Positions 16,514-23,900 are shown, counted from the first letter of the stretch. The stretch is DNA of 24,514 nucleotides from CAYVXE01 sp964455375 (GCA_964455375.1 CAYVXE010000063.1:1-24514), one strand, 5' to 3'. Notes: generated from the letters alone by a model not told the origin. A program made the numbers and translations.

Positions 16514-17425
16514 ATGCAAGCAATTCTGCAAGACTTTTTGATTTTTCTACGTGTTGAAAAAAATGCCGCGTACAATACAGTTACGTCTTACCAAAATGAT
16601 TTAGAGCACTATATTTTTTATATAAAAAACGAATTACATAAATCGTTTTTAAAAGAAGTTAAGTCTCACGATATTTTGGTTTACCTGAAATACTTAGATC
16701 ATACCGGTATTGCTCAATCCAGTAAATCGCGCAAGCTTTCCGCCATACGCATGTTTCATCGCTTTTTAGTAAATGAAGAAATCACCGAACATAATCCTTC
16801 GGCAGTTGTCAGTCTGCCCAAAAAGGCACAGCGACTCCCAGACACATTGACGCAAAATGAAATCGAAACAATTCTCGAACAACCTGATACTGAGCAATTA
16901 ACCGGGTTACGAGACAGAGCGATCCTGGAAGTTCTTTATGCATCGGGGCTAAGAGTTTCGGAACTCATAAATTTACGACTTTCAAATTTATTTTTTCAGC
17001 AGAAATTTATCCGTGTAATCGGAAAGGGCAGCAAAGAAAGAGTTATTCCAATCGGTGAACAGGCAATCGATGCAACATTAAAATATCTCAGGCATGTGCG
17101 TCCAAGTTATGCAAAAGTGACATATAGTGCAGAATTTGTTTTCATTAATCAGCGGGGAAAACCATTTTCACGCATGGGAATATGGAAAATGATTCAAAAA
17201 TATGTGCGAAATGCCGGTATTGAAAAAAAAATATCTCCGCACACATTCCGACATTCATTTGCCACGCATTTAATTGAAGGTGGAGCAGATTTGCGGGCTG
17301 TGCAGGAAATGCTCGGCCATGCGGATATTTCCAGCACGCAAATTTATACCCACTTGGACAGGGAGTATTTAAAGGAGGTTCACAGAACATTTCATCCTCG
17401 GGAAAAATATGGAGATTTTGAATAA
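16514..17425 (+). CDS. xerC/xerD: Xer-type tyrosine recombinase
   Basis: Site-specific recombinase, probably for chromosome dimer resolution at dif. With ATG at 16514 the catalytic set is R147 (ASGLRVSEL), K171 (GKGSKER), H243 and R246 (HTFRHSFATHL), H269 (LGHADI) and nucleophile Y278 (IYTHLD). The N-terminal SAM-like domain (FLIFLRVEKNAAYNTVTSYQNDL) and the 303-residue length match XerC/XerD rather than phage integrases; there is no neighbouring phage DNA. The ATG is preferred over TTG at 16508 because the GAGTAGG site is 7 bases before it. Which Xer it is cannot be decided here. Confidence 0.9.
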   Translation: MQAILQDFLIFLRVEKNAAYNTVTSYQNDLEHYIFYIKNELHKSFLKEVKSHDILVYLKYLDHTGIAQSSKSRKLSAIRMFHRFLVNEEITEHNPSAVVSLPKKAQRLPDTLTQNEIETILEQPDTEQLTGLRDRAILEVLYASGLRVSELINLRLSNLFFQQKFIRVIGKGSKERVIPIGEQAIDATLKYLRHVRPSYAKVTYSAEFVFINQRGKPFSRMGIWKMIQKYVRNAGIEKKISPHTFRHSFATHLIEGGADLRAVQEMLGHADISSTQIYTHLDREYLKEVHRTFHPREKYGDFE

Positions 17426-18242
17426 AGAGTCCATGACTGATGTAACAGATGACTTCGATAGCGAAGCACTACAGAAATTTGTATCTGGTCGCCCATTTAT
17501 AAAGGACGTTCGCATATTTCGAAAAATCGATTCCACCAATAACTATGCAAAATATTTAGCAAAACAGAAAAATGCTACGGATGTGCTTATCCTTTCCGAT
17601 CGGCAAACATTAGGTAGGGGCAGGGCTTCAAAAACATGGATTTCTCCTCCTGGGAAAGGGTTGTGGTTTTCTATCCTTTTACGACCGGACAAAAATTTGG
17701 AAAAACTGCCGCTTCTTTCTTTGGGAGCCGGGTTAGCAGTGGCAAAAGCTATAGAGAATGTCCTGAATTTAAATCCTAAATTAAAGTGGCCTAATGATGT
17801 TCTACTCTCCGGGAGAAAGGTTTGCGGTGTTTTACTTGAATCTGAGTTTTCTTTCGAAAAATTGAATTATTTAATTATCGGGATCGGAATCAATGTAAAT
17901 CAAGATTCCGATGATTTTGAGAACAATCTGAAAGATTTGGCAGGTTCTTTGAAAATGGTTGTGAAAAGATCGGTTGACAGGTTGGAACTGTTGACACAGG
18001 TCTTGCAGCAGTTGGAAATTGTCTATCATCAATTTCTTCACTCACAATTTGATTCCATTTGTAGTGAGTGGAAAAAACGGGTGTGTTTCAAAGAGAATGT
18101 TGTCGTGTCAATTCGGACGAATGAAGGCATTATCACCGGAGCGTTTGAAGATATTGATGCGTACGGAAGGTTGATTTTACGGCTGGGTAAAAGTGAATCG
18201 AAATTAATTCAATCCGGGACAATTATAAACTGGCAATTGTAA
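17409..18242 (+). CDS. birA: Biotin-[acetyl-CoA carboxylase] ligase
   Basis: Attaches biotin to the carrier protein of acetyl-CoA carboxylase. The biotinyl-AMP loop is GRGRASKTW, followed by GLWFSILLRP, the KWPNDVLLSGRKVCGVLLE motif and IIGIGINVN, with a C-terminal SH3-like domain. At 277 residues it has no N-terminal helix-turn-helix, so it is the monofunctional type and not the biotin repressor. The ATG at 17409 overlaps the recombinase end by 17 bases; an ATG at 17433 is an alternative start. It ends the csp-side transcription group. Confidence 0.94.
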   Translation: MEILNKESMTDVTDDFDSEALQKFVSGRPFIKDVRIFRKIDSTNNYAKYLAKQKNATDVLILSDRQTLGRGRASKTWISPPGKGLWFSILLRPDKNLEKLPLLSLGAGLAVAKAIENVLNLNPKLKWPNDVLLSGRKVCGVLLESEFSFEKLNYLIIGIGINVNQDSDDFENNLKDLAGSLKMVVKRSVDRLELLTQVLQQLEIVYHQFLHSQFDSICSEWKKRVCFKENVVVSIRTNEGIITGAFEDIDAYGRLILRLGKSESKLIQSGTIINWQL

Positions 18243-18317
18243 AAAATACAAAATGTTACTCTGTTTTCCTGAAACTTAATAAAAATGACGATCTTTTAAC
18301 CAAAAATCGACACTTTT

Positions 18318-18372
18318 ATTGTTGCAGTTCGATCAACATTGTTGCAGAAAAGTTACGATAACATAGTGTTAT
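18318..18372. promoter_or_regulatory. Candidate upstream activator sites for the sigma54 promoter
   Basis: In the 309-base gap between birA and the response regulator, the 10-mer ATTGTTGCAG occurs twice in the same orientation (18318-18327 and 18338-18347), starts 20 bases apart, about two DNA turns. A perfect inverted repeat ATAACA-TAG-TGTTAT follows (18358-18372). The position, some 150-200 bases ahead of the -24/-12 promoter, is where enhancer-binding activators usually bind. The core GTTGCAG also appears at 20093-20099, upstream of the fliA promoter. The rest of the gap shows no gene. Confidence 0.4.
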
Positions 18373-18493
18373 TGATAAGATTGAACACTTTTCAACCAAA
18401 TCGTTTCGTATTTGCCCACTAACTTCCCTCAATTCTTACCTCTAAACTATTTAACTTTAATAATAACAATCATTCATTGTCCGGGTTGAAATT

Positions 18494-18509
18494 AGGCATA
18501 AGCATTGCA
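18494..18509 (+). promoter_or_regulatory. Sigma54 (-24/-12) promoter of the response regulator
   Basis: AGGCATAAGCATTGCA carries the invariant GG (18495-18496) and GC (18507-18508) exactly 10 bases apart, and TTGC in the -12 element. Transcription would start near 18520, 32 bases ahead of the ATG. The downstream gene is itself a sigma54 activator, which suggests autoregulation or a cascade. Confidence 0.65.
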
Positions 18510-18551
18510 ACATCAATTGCACCAATTCTTACGGTACCAGGAGCAATTTGA

Positions 18552-19922
18552 ATGTCAAAACCTCGAATTTTGGTCATCGATGATGAGCCGATGATCTGCA
18601 ATATGTTATATGAAGCATTGAACAAAAAGAACTACGTCGTAGAGATGGCTGAAACCGGATCTGACGGCATCCAAAAAATGCTGAAGAACTCCTACAACTT
18701 GATTATCACCGATGTCTATCTACCGGAGATGAACGGGATTGATGTCCTGAAAAAGATAAAAAAAATTGAACCTGATGTTGGGGTGATCGTGATCACCGCG
18801 CACAGTACGGTTGAAAGTGCAGTCGAGGCAATCAAAATAGGAGCTTATGACTATTTAACCAAAGGTTTCTCTTTAGATGAAATTGAGTTGACGGTTGAGA
18901 AATTCTTTAAATATCAAAATTTAGTCATTGAAAATGAACGGCTTCGTAACGAATTAGGTTCGCAATACGGCATTAATAATATTATCGGCAACAGCAAAAA
19001 GATAAAGGAGGTATTTGAAGTTATTGAGATGGTAGCACCGACGAATTCCACCATCCTGATACAAGGAGAAAGTGGCACAGGAAAGGAATTGATTGCTAAA
19101 GCAGTTCATCAAAAGAGTTTGCGCAAAGATAAAGCGTTCATAAAAACGAATTGTGCAGCAATTCCTGAAGGCTTGGTTGAGAGTGAGTTGTTCGGGCACG
19201 AAAGAGGGGCATTTACAGGGGCATTTAGGAGCACAAAAGGACGCTTTGAATTAGCCAATAAGGGTACCATCCTACTGGATGAAATTAGCGAAATAAAACC
19301 GACACTTCAGGCAAAATTATTACGTGTTCTGCAGGAGCGGGAGTTTGAAAAGATTGGTAATCCGGAAACAATCCCCGTGGATGTGAGAGTTATCGCAACG
19401 ACCAATAAGGACCTCAAAGAAGAGATCAAACAGGGAAATTTTCGTGAGGACTTATATTATCGATTAAATGTTGTTCCCATAAAACTTCCAACCCTAAAAG
19501 AGAGAAAAGAAGACATCCCTTTGTTAGTTGATCACTTCATTAAGAAATACTCTGTGGAAAATTGCCGTGAGATTACCGGTATCGATGAAAATGCTTTGGA
19601 CCAACTCCTGCATTACGATTGGCCGGGAAATGTACGGGAGTTGGAAAATATGATTGAACGAGCAGTCGTTGTTTGCCGGGAAAACAGGATTAGTAGAAAG
19701 AATATTATGTTGGAACAAAACCCTAAACTTGTCGGGGCCGCATCTTCAAATGGAAAAGCTTTACCGTTAATGCCTTTGAAAGAGTTGGAAAAAGAAATGA
19801 TATTGCAAACGTTAGTGGACGAGAATAATAATCGTTCACGGACGGCTGAAAAACTTGGAATTACCGTAAGAACATTAAGAAATAAACTGAGGGAATACGA
19901 TTTAAAGGGCATTCATAAATAG
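18552..19922 (+). CDS. NtrC-family sigma54-dependent response regulator
   Basis: Two-component transcription activator of 456 residues. The receiver domain (5-118) has acidic residues D10, D11 and phospho-acceptor D54. The AAA+ domain shows Walker A (GESGTGKE, about 171), ESELFGHERGAFTGAF with the intact GAFTGA loop that touches sigma54 (about 219), Walker B GTILLDEI and GNVRELEN. A Fis-type helix-turn-helix closes the protein (RTAEKLGITVRTLRNKL). The conserved lysine of the receiver is followed by Gly instead of Pro (LTKGF). No partner kinase lies beside it. Its placement before fliA, with both behind -24/-12 promoters, suggests it is a flagellar master activator like FlrC/FleR/FlgR; that role is inferred. 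Confidence 0.92.
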   Translation: MSKPRILVIDDEPMICNMLYEALNKKNYVVEMAETGSDGIQKMLKNSYNLIITDVYLPEMNGIDVLKKIKKIEPDVGVIVITAHSTVESAVEAIKIGAYDYLTKGFSLDEIELTVEKFFKYQNLVIENERLRNELGSQYGINNIIGNSKKIKEVFEVIEMVAPTNSTILIQGESGTGKELIAKAVHQKSLRKDKAFIKTNCAAIPEGLVESELFGHERGAFTGAFRSTKGRFELANKGTILLDEISEIKPTLQAKLLRVLQEREFEKIGNPETIPVDVRVIATTNKDLKEEIKQGNFREDLYYRLNVVPIKLPTLKERKEDIPLLVDHFIKKYSVENCREITGIDENALDQLLHYDWPGNVRELENMIERAVVVCRENRISRKNIMLEQNPKLVGAASSNGKALPLMPLKELEKEMILQTLVDENNNRSRTAEKLGITVRTLRNKLREYDLKGIHK

Positions 19923-19986
19923 GAAATTATTACCGCTCCAGGGGAAAAAAATTCCACACAAAAAAAATATTACTGACGAAAGTAAA

Positions 19987-20003
19987 CCTAAAGGACCTTT
20001 AGG
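19987..20003. repeat. Inverted repeat between the response regulator and fliA
   Basis: CCTAAAG (19987-19993) and CTTTAGG (19997-20003) form a perfect 7-bp palindrome with a 3-base spacer, 65 bases after the regulator stop. It has no T-tract, so a terminator role is weak; an operator is possible. The 328-base gap 19923-20250 otherwise holds only the fliA promoter region. Confidence 0.45.
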
Positions 20004-20162
20004 GAAGCGAACAGAATTTTCATGAAATTGTTTAATAGTTTAATATAAAGGTTTATTTACAAAGAGGATAAGCTGTTAAAAGGTTGCAGTAAAAGGAAAG
20101 GGGTGATAATAATCTAAGAATTATGATAAACGAAATATAGTGCTCAACGAATGAATAGGGGA

Positions 20163-20178
20163 TGGCATAAAACTTGCG
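20163..20178 (+). promoter_or_regulatory. Sigma54 (-24/-12) promoter of fliA
   Basis: TGGCATAAAACTTGCG matches the -24/-12 consensus, with GG at 20164-20165 and GC at 20176-20177, 10 bases between them. It shares GGCATAA with the promoter at 18494. The start would be near 20189, leaving a leader of about 60 bases to fliA. A GTTGCAG core lies about 65 bases upstream. Confidence 0.7.
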
Positions 20179-20250
20179 ATTCTACAAATCTGATCAACGT
20201 TTAACAACTCTTTTTCGAAATAAATATAAAACAATCGGAGTGCGACCGCG

Positions 20251-21015
20251 ATGAAGTCTACTGCAAATCAACATCTGTGGCAGGAATATAAAACGAATGG
20301 CGATATTAATATTCGTGATCAGTTACTGGTGCAATATTTACCGCTGGTAAAATATGTAGCTGGCAAAATGATGTTTTCTTTACCAACGTGTGTGGATTAT
20401 AATGATCTGCTCAGTGCAGGCGTTATGGGGCTTATGGGAGGACTTGAAAGATTTAATCTCGAACAAGGTGTGAAGTTTGAAACGTTTGTTTTGCCGAGAA
20501 TTAAAGGAGCTATTTTGGATGAGTTACGAACCTTGGATTGGGCCCCTCGATCCTTGCGTTCAAAAGCACGACAACTTGAGCGGGCGAGTGAGCATTTGGA
20601 AAAAGAATTAGGCCGGCCTGCCAGTGCCATAGAAATTGCAGATGAACTAAACATGAAAATTGAAGACTATGGTACTGTCGTTCGGGAACTCTCCAAAGCG
20701 TCTTTGCTTTCTTTAGATGGCAGCAGGGTTGATGATAAAGAAAAAACCACGTCTATGTACGATCTCCTCGAGAACACGGAGACTGACAACCCACAGCGAA
20801 AACTTGAAAAGTATGAAATGAAACTTGTTTTGATTGAAGCCATTGAGGAATTGAACGAACAAGAGAAAATTGTCATGGCATTATATTATTACGAGGAACT
20901 TACTTTGAAAGAGATAGGACAGGTTTTGAATATTACAGAGTCGCGGGTTTCACAAATTCATAGCAAGGCATTGGATAGTTTGAAATCCTTACTTGAATCA
21001 GAGGTTATTAATTAA
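20251..21015 (+). CDS. fliA: RNA polymerase sigma factor for flagellar genes (sigma28)
   Basis: FliA/WhiG-type sigma factor, 254 residues. Region 2 contains DYNDLLSAGVMGLMGGLERF and the promoter-melting segment FETFVLPRIKGAILDELR, followed by LDWAPRSLR, a hallmark of the FliA family. Region 3 lies at about 105-165, and region 4 ends with LTLKEIGQVLNITESRVSQIHSKAL, the -35-binding helix-turn-helix. It directs transcription of late flagellar and chemotaxis genes. The sigma54 promoter ahead of it places it in the middle of a hierarchy; a sigma28 promoter appears later in the window. It likely heads a transcript with the next genes. Confidence 0.93.
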   Translation: MKSTANQHLWQEYKTNGDINIRDQLLVQYLPLVKYVAGKMMFSLPTCVDYNDLLSAGVMGLMGGLERFNLEQGVKFETFVLPRIKGAILDELRTLDWAPRSLRSKARQLERASEHLEKELGRPASAIEIADELNMKIEDYGTVVRELSKASLLSLDGSRVDDKEKTTSMYDLLENTETDNPQRKLEKYEMKLVLIEAIEELNEQEKIVMALYYYEELTLKEIGQVLNITESRVSQIHSKALDSLKSLLESEVIN

Positions 21016-21058
21016 GAAAATATCCCAGGGAATTCAAAATGAGGGAAGACAAGTAAAA

Positions 21059-21532
21059 ATGAAATTTTACGAAGATGAACATTGGAAAACAATCTTTCAC
21101 GAGTTTTTATCGAAATTAAAAGATGAAATTAATTACGAATCCAGTAGTTTATTTGTTTTTGAAAGTAATTCTCAGACATTAACAGAAGTGGCAAAAAGTG
21201 GTGATGGTATAGATTTTATTAGTTCTGTTGATTTTCCACTTGGGAAAGGGTTATCTGCATGGGTTGCTCAAAAGGGCAAATTGATTTACTTGGCCGATAT
21301 TCATCGTGGAAGCAGGCATGGGTTCAGTCCTATTCGCTCCTATCTATCAATGCCTTTAGAAATAAACGATAGAATTATCGGTGTGTTGAATTTATGCCAT
21401 GTTAAACCAAGAGCATTTTCAGGAAAACGGATGACTTTGATTGAGGATATGACAAAAAAAATCACAAGGAAAATTTACAACAGAATCTATTTAAATTTCA
21501 TTTCCGATGGCGAAAAAAGTATTACTTATTGA
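21059..21532 (+). CDS. GAF-domain protein
   Basis: A 157-residue single GAF domain. The strands and binding-pocket pattern are visible: SSSLFVFESNSQTLTEVAKSG, FPLGKGLSAWVAQKGK, YLADIH and SYLSMPLEINDRIIGVLNLCH. GAF domains bind small ligands or mediate pairing of signalling proteins; the ligand here is unknown. The ATG at 21059 with GAGGGAAG some way upstream is preferred; a TTG at 20993 would overlap fliA but has no ribosome-binding site. Its end overlaps the next gene by 26 bases, so the two are probably made together and may act together. Confidence 0.85.
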   Translation: MKFYEDEHWKTIFHEFLSKLKDEINYESSSLFVFESNSQTLTEVAKSGDGIDFISSVDFPLGKGLSAWVAQKGKLIYLADIHRGSRHGFSPIRSYLSMPLEINDRIIGVLNLCHVKPRAFSGKRMTLIEDMTKKITRKIYNRIYLNFISDGEKSITY

Positions 21533-22556
21533 TGACGACCGGGATGTACATTTACATCTGAAAATAGTTCTCGAAAAATCAGGGTATGACTTTCTCTCTG
21601 CATACGACGGAGACAGTGGTATCAGTAAGTATCTTTCAGAAAAACCCGATTTAGTCATTTTGGATTACTTGATGCCGGGAAAAAACGGAATTGAAGTGTA
21701 TCACCGTTTGAATGAAAGAATAAAATCTGCCAACCTTACAGAAGCCCCGGTTATTTTTTTGACAGCATCCAATCAAAATTTTGATGAAGTGGCCTCTATT
21801 TTAAAAAGCGGGGTAAATGCTTATTTAAAAAAACCTTTTGGCCCTAAAGAGCTTTTAAATATCATAGAGAATACATTTATCACGCATGATATTTCGTTAC
21901 GAAACCGAAAATTAAAGGATGCTATTGAACATGGGAAAAACTTCCTGGAAAATTTGGTTGAAAGCTGTCCGGTTGCCATAATAACAACGAATGGTGATGG
22001 GTTGATAACATTTGTAAGCAAGGCTGTTGAAGAAATATTGAAATATAAATCCGAAGACCTGTTAGGCTATTCAATCAAAATCATATTGACCAAAAACAAA
22101 GAATGTTTAGAGAAATTCGGGCAGTCCGGTACGCCATTTGAGAGTTATGAAGTACGTGCGCTCTCCAAAAGTGGTAAGACAATTCCAATGGAGTTTACGA
22201 TATCAGAACTAAAAGACAATCTGCAGGCTGTTAACGGTTATTTGATCGTGGGTAAAGATTTATCTGCCACAAAGGAGCTTGAAAAGGAAAAACTGGAAAA
22301 AGAACGCCTGACAGCAATCAATGAATCACTGGCAACGATTAACCATCAAATCAATAATCCTCTAACACCAATCCTCGGGAATTTACAGCTAATCAAAAAT
22401 GATCATCCAAGTTTGAATGATGCCCAGCTTAAAAAAATAGAAATAATTGAGGCTAATGCAAAAAAAATATCAGAAATCATTAAAAAATTTAATCAAGTTT
22501 CCGAACTAACAAGAAGGAATTATTATGGTGATGTAAATTATCTTGAATTAAATTAA
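21507..22556 (+). CDS. REC-PAS-HisKA signalling protein lacking the ATPase domain
   Basis: A 349-residue protein. The receiver domain (about 3-122) has D9-D11, phospho-acceptor D53 (VILDYLMPG) and the lysine in YLKKPFG. A PAS domain follows (about 143-255, NFLENLVESCPVAIITTNGDGLITFVS). A coiled linker of E/K-rich heptads (LEKEKLEKERL) leads to a HisKA helix with the H-box NHQINNPLTPILGN (H280) and its second helix. The protein stops at residue 349, about 20 residues after that helix, so there is no HATPase_c domain and it cannot phosphorylate itself. It may be a phosphotransfer relay or a dimerising sensor using a partner kinase. No shifted frame downstream encodes the missing domain: the next gene begins at once with a signal peptide. 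Confidence 0.88.
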   Translation: MAKKVLLIDDDRDVHLHLKIVLEKSGYDFLSAYDGDSGISKYLSEKPDLVILDYLMPGKNGIEVYHRLNERIKSANLTEAPVIFLTASNQNFDEVASILKSGVNAYLKKPFGPKELLNIIENTFITHDISLRNRKLKDAIEHGKNFLENLVESCPVAIITTNGDGLITFVSKAVEEILKYKSEDLLGYSIKIILTKNKECLEKFGQSGTPFESYEVRALSKSGKTIPMEFTISELKDNLQAVNGYLIVGKDLSATKELEKEKLEKERLTAINESLATINHQINNPLTPILGNLQLIKNDHPSLNDAQLKKIEIIEANAKKISEIIKKFNQVSELTRRNYYGDVNYLELN

Positions 22557-22571
22557 CTTATAGTGATTGGT

Positions 22572-22979
22572 ATGCAGACAAAGAAAAAGATGTTGATCGT
22601 TTGTATGATCGGGGCATTACTTGTGTTATCCATCAGCGTATCGGGTAAAAATAGTTCGAGTAGTAACGGTAACCATTCTAAAGTGATGATCGAATTGCTT
22701 TCGAAGAAAGTGATTTTAGGTCCAAAAATAAATTTGGGCGATGTGTGTGATTTCAAAAATATGGACGCTAAAATAGTTGATGAATTGCGATCAATAATGA
22801 TTGGAATCGCGCCACCTCCCGGCGAGTCGAAAGAAATCACACGAAGTCTTATTAAGAGACGTTTAATAGGAGCAGGATTCAAAAATTATATAGATTTTAT
22901 TGAAGGTCCCAAAAGGATACAGGTCATTACGGCTCAAAATGAAATCGATAAAGCATTTTTGCGAGAAAATTTTATATAA
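22572..22979 (+). CDS. FlgA-like periplasmic protein, short form
   Basis: A protein of about 135 residues with a signal peptide (KKKMLIVCMIGALLVLSISVSG). The rest follows the N-terminal part of FlgA, the flagellar P-ring assembly chaperone: LGPKINLGDVCDF, then GIAPPPGESKEITRSLIKRRL and FIEGPKRIQVI. The C-terminal SAF domain of ordinary FlgA (over 200 residues) is missing. It may be a real short form, a FlgA fragment, or another chaperone with the same fold. ATG at 22572 is used; GTG at 22563 is an alternative. Neither has a clear ribosome-binding site. It stands between the signalling pair and csrA, in line with a flagellar link. Confidence 0.65.
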   Translation: MQTKKKMLIVCMIGALLVLSISVSGKNSSSSNGNHSKVMIELLSKKVILGPKINLGDVCDFKNMDAKIVDELRSIMIGIAPPPGESKEITRSLIKRRLIGAGFKNYIDFIEGPKRIQVITAQNEIDKAFLRENFI

Positions 22980-23123
22980 AATAATGGTCCTTTAAAATAA
23001 ATATTTTATACTAAAATCCTTGTTTATTAAATTTTATTTATGTATATAGTTTATGCTTTATCCACTATCAAAATTAATTATTGTGAATAAAACTGAAATA
23101 GAGAATAAATTGAGGTACAGATT

Positions 23124-23333
23124 ATGCTGGTCCTGACACGGAAGTTAGGTGAAACGATTGTTATCGGTGATAATATTGTCATAAAGGTTGTGGATATTCA
23201 TGGAAAACAAATTCGGTTGGGCATCGAAGCACCGACTGAAATTAGTATTTTCAGAGGTGAAATCTATGACCGAATTCAAGAGGAAAATAAAAGGTCACAC
23301 GGTAACCACTCCGACCCGGATGATTCTGCTTAA
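23124..23333 (+). CDS. csrA: Carbon storage / translational regulator CsrA
   Basis: Homodimeric RNA-binding protein that represses translation at GGA motifs, including flagellin mRNA in many bacteria. The key RNA-binding residues L4, R6 and R44 are present, in LVLTRKLGETI and ISIFRGEIYDRI. At 69 residues it has a slightly long acidic tail. GAGG lies 9 bases ahead of the ATG. The antagonist gene fliW, which often pairs with csrA in flagellar clusters, is not in this window. The gap from the previous gene (144 bases, AT-rich) has no convincing promoter. Confidence 0.96.
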   Translation: MLVLTRKLGETIVIGDNIVIKVVDIHGKQIRLGIEAPTEISIFRGEIYDRIQEENKRSHGNHSDPDDSA

Positions 23334-23543
23334 CTCGCTGACTTTTAAATACCTCCTGTTTTTGTTTGAAATAGACTATTTGCTTTTACCTACTAAGTAA
23401 TACTCCTTTTATCTGATTAAAATTTATTTGATAATTCTTTGTGTTTGAATTTATTTGCAAGTTTTATGCAACTATTAGGAATCAGTATGCGTATCAAAAA
23501 GTGTACATGAATGTAATGAGTTGATCGTTCCTTCCTCCTTCTG

Positions 23544-23576
23544 AGCCGCTCGATAAATCGGGCGGCTTCTTTTTTT
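23544..23576 (+). terminator. Strong intrinsic terminator after csrA
   Basis: GCCGCTCGA (23545-23553) pairs with TCGGGCGGC (23558-23566) around the loop TAAA, with one T-G wobble, followed by TTCTTTTTTT. It closes the fliA-csrA transcript and separates it from the sigma28 promoter 18 bases further on. The preceding 210 bases after csrA (23334-23543) hold nothing I can name. Confidence 0.85.
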
Positions 23577-23593
23577 CAACTTTGAATCAAATG

Positions 23594-23620
23594 TAAAGAT
23601 ACTGTAACAAATGTCGATAA
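23594..23620 (+). promoter_or_regulatory. Sigma28 (FliA) promoter
   Basis: TAAAGATA (23594-23601), 11 bases, then GTCGATAA (23613-23620). The FliA consensus is TAAAGTTT-N11-GCCGATAA, so this matches at 13 of 16 fixed positions with exact spacing. The start would be near 23627, about 115 bases before a small FlgM-like gene. fliA itself lies 3.3 kb upstream. Confidence 0.7.
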
Positions 23621-23741
23621 AAGTGATAGATTATTTTGCTTCGTCTTCCAAATGGCTAAAAAGAGGGATAAAACGGGGAACATGATAAACCAGCGAATTG
23701 TTTAAGCTATAGTCATTTTATTCAAACGAAAAGAAAAATAT

Positions 23742-23900
23742 ATGCTAGAAAATGATAACATGATATCGAGACTTACACCGCAAAGAATCATTACAATTCG
23801 TATGAGAATTCGCAATGGGTTTTATTTCACAAAAGAAGTAAAAGAAATTATTGTTCGGAAAGTGCTAAATGAATTCTTGTTAAAAAGGCAAAAGTCTTGA
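23742..23900 (+). CDS. Small FlgM-like protein (possible anti-sigma28 factor)
   Basis: A 52-residue ORF beginning at ATG 23742. Its second half, RMRIRNGFYFTKEVKEII then VRKVLNEFL, resembles the C-terminal sigma28-binding part of FlgM (helix, I..G.Y, then a second helix ending K.L...L); the IRNG string is also found in enterobacterial FlgM. It is shorter than the usual 85-100 residues and has two extra residues between the glycine and the last helix. There is no clear ribosome-binding site. Support comes from the sigma28 promoter upstream and the flagellar neighbours. In the same frame, an ATG at 23652 opens 17 codons that end with a single stop at 23703. Alternatives are a chance ORF or an unrelated basic peptide. 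Confidence 0.55.
   Translation: MLENDNMISRLTPQRIITIRMRIRNGFYFTKEVKEIIVRKVLNEFLLKRQKS

Noticed and set aside
23188..23400. Open frame of 70 codons overlapping csrA in another frame
   Set aside because: csrA is unmistakable in its own frame; the shadow frame has no recognisable motif or start signal.
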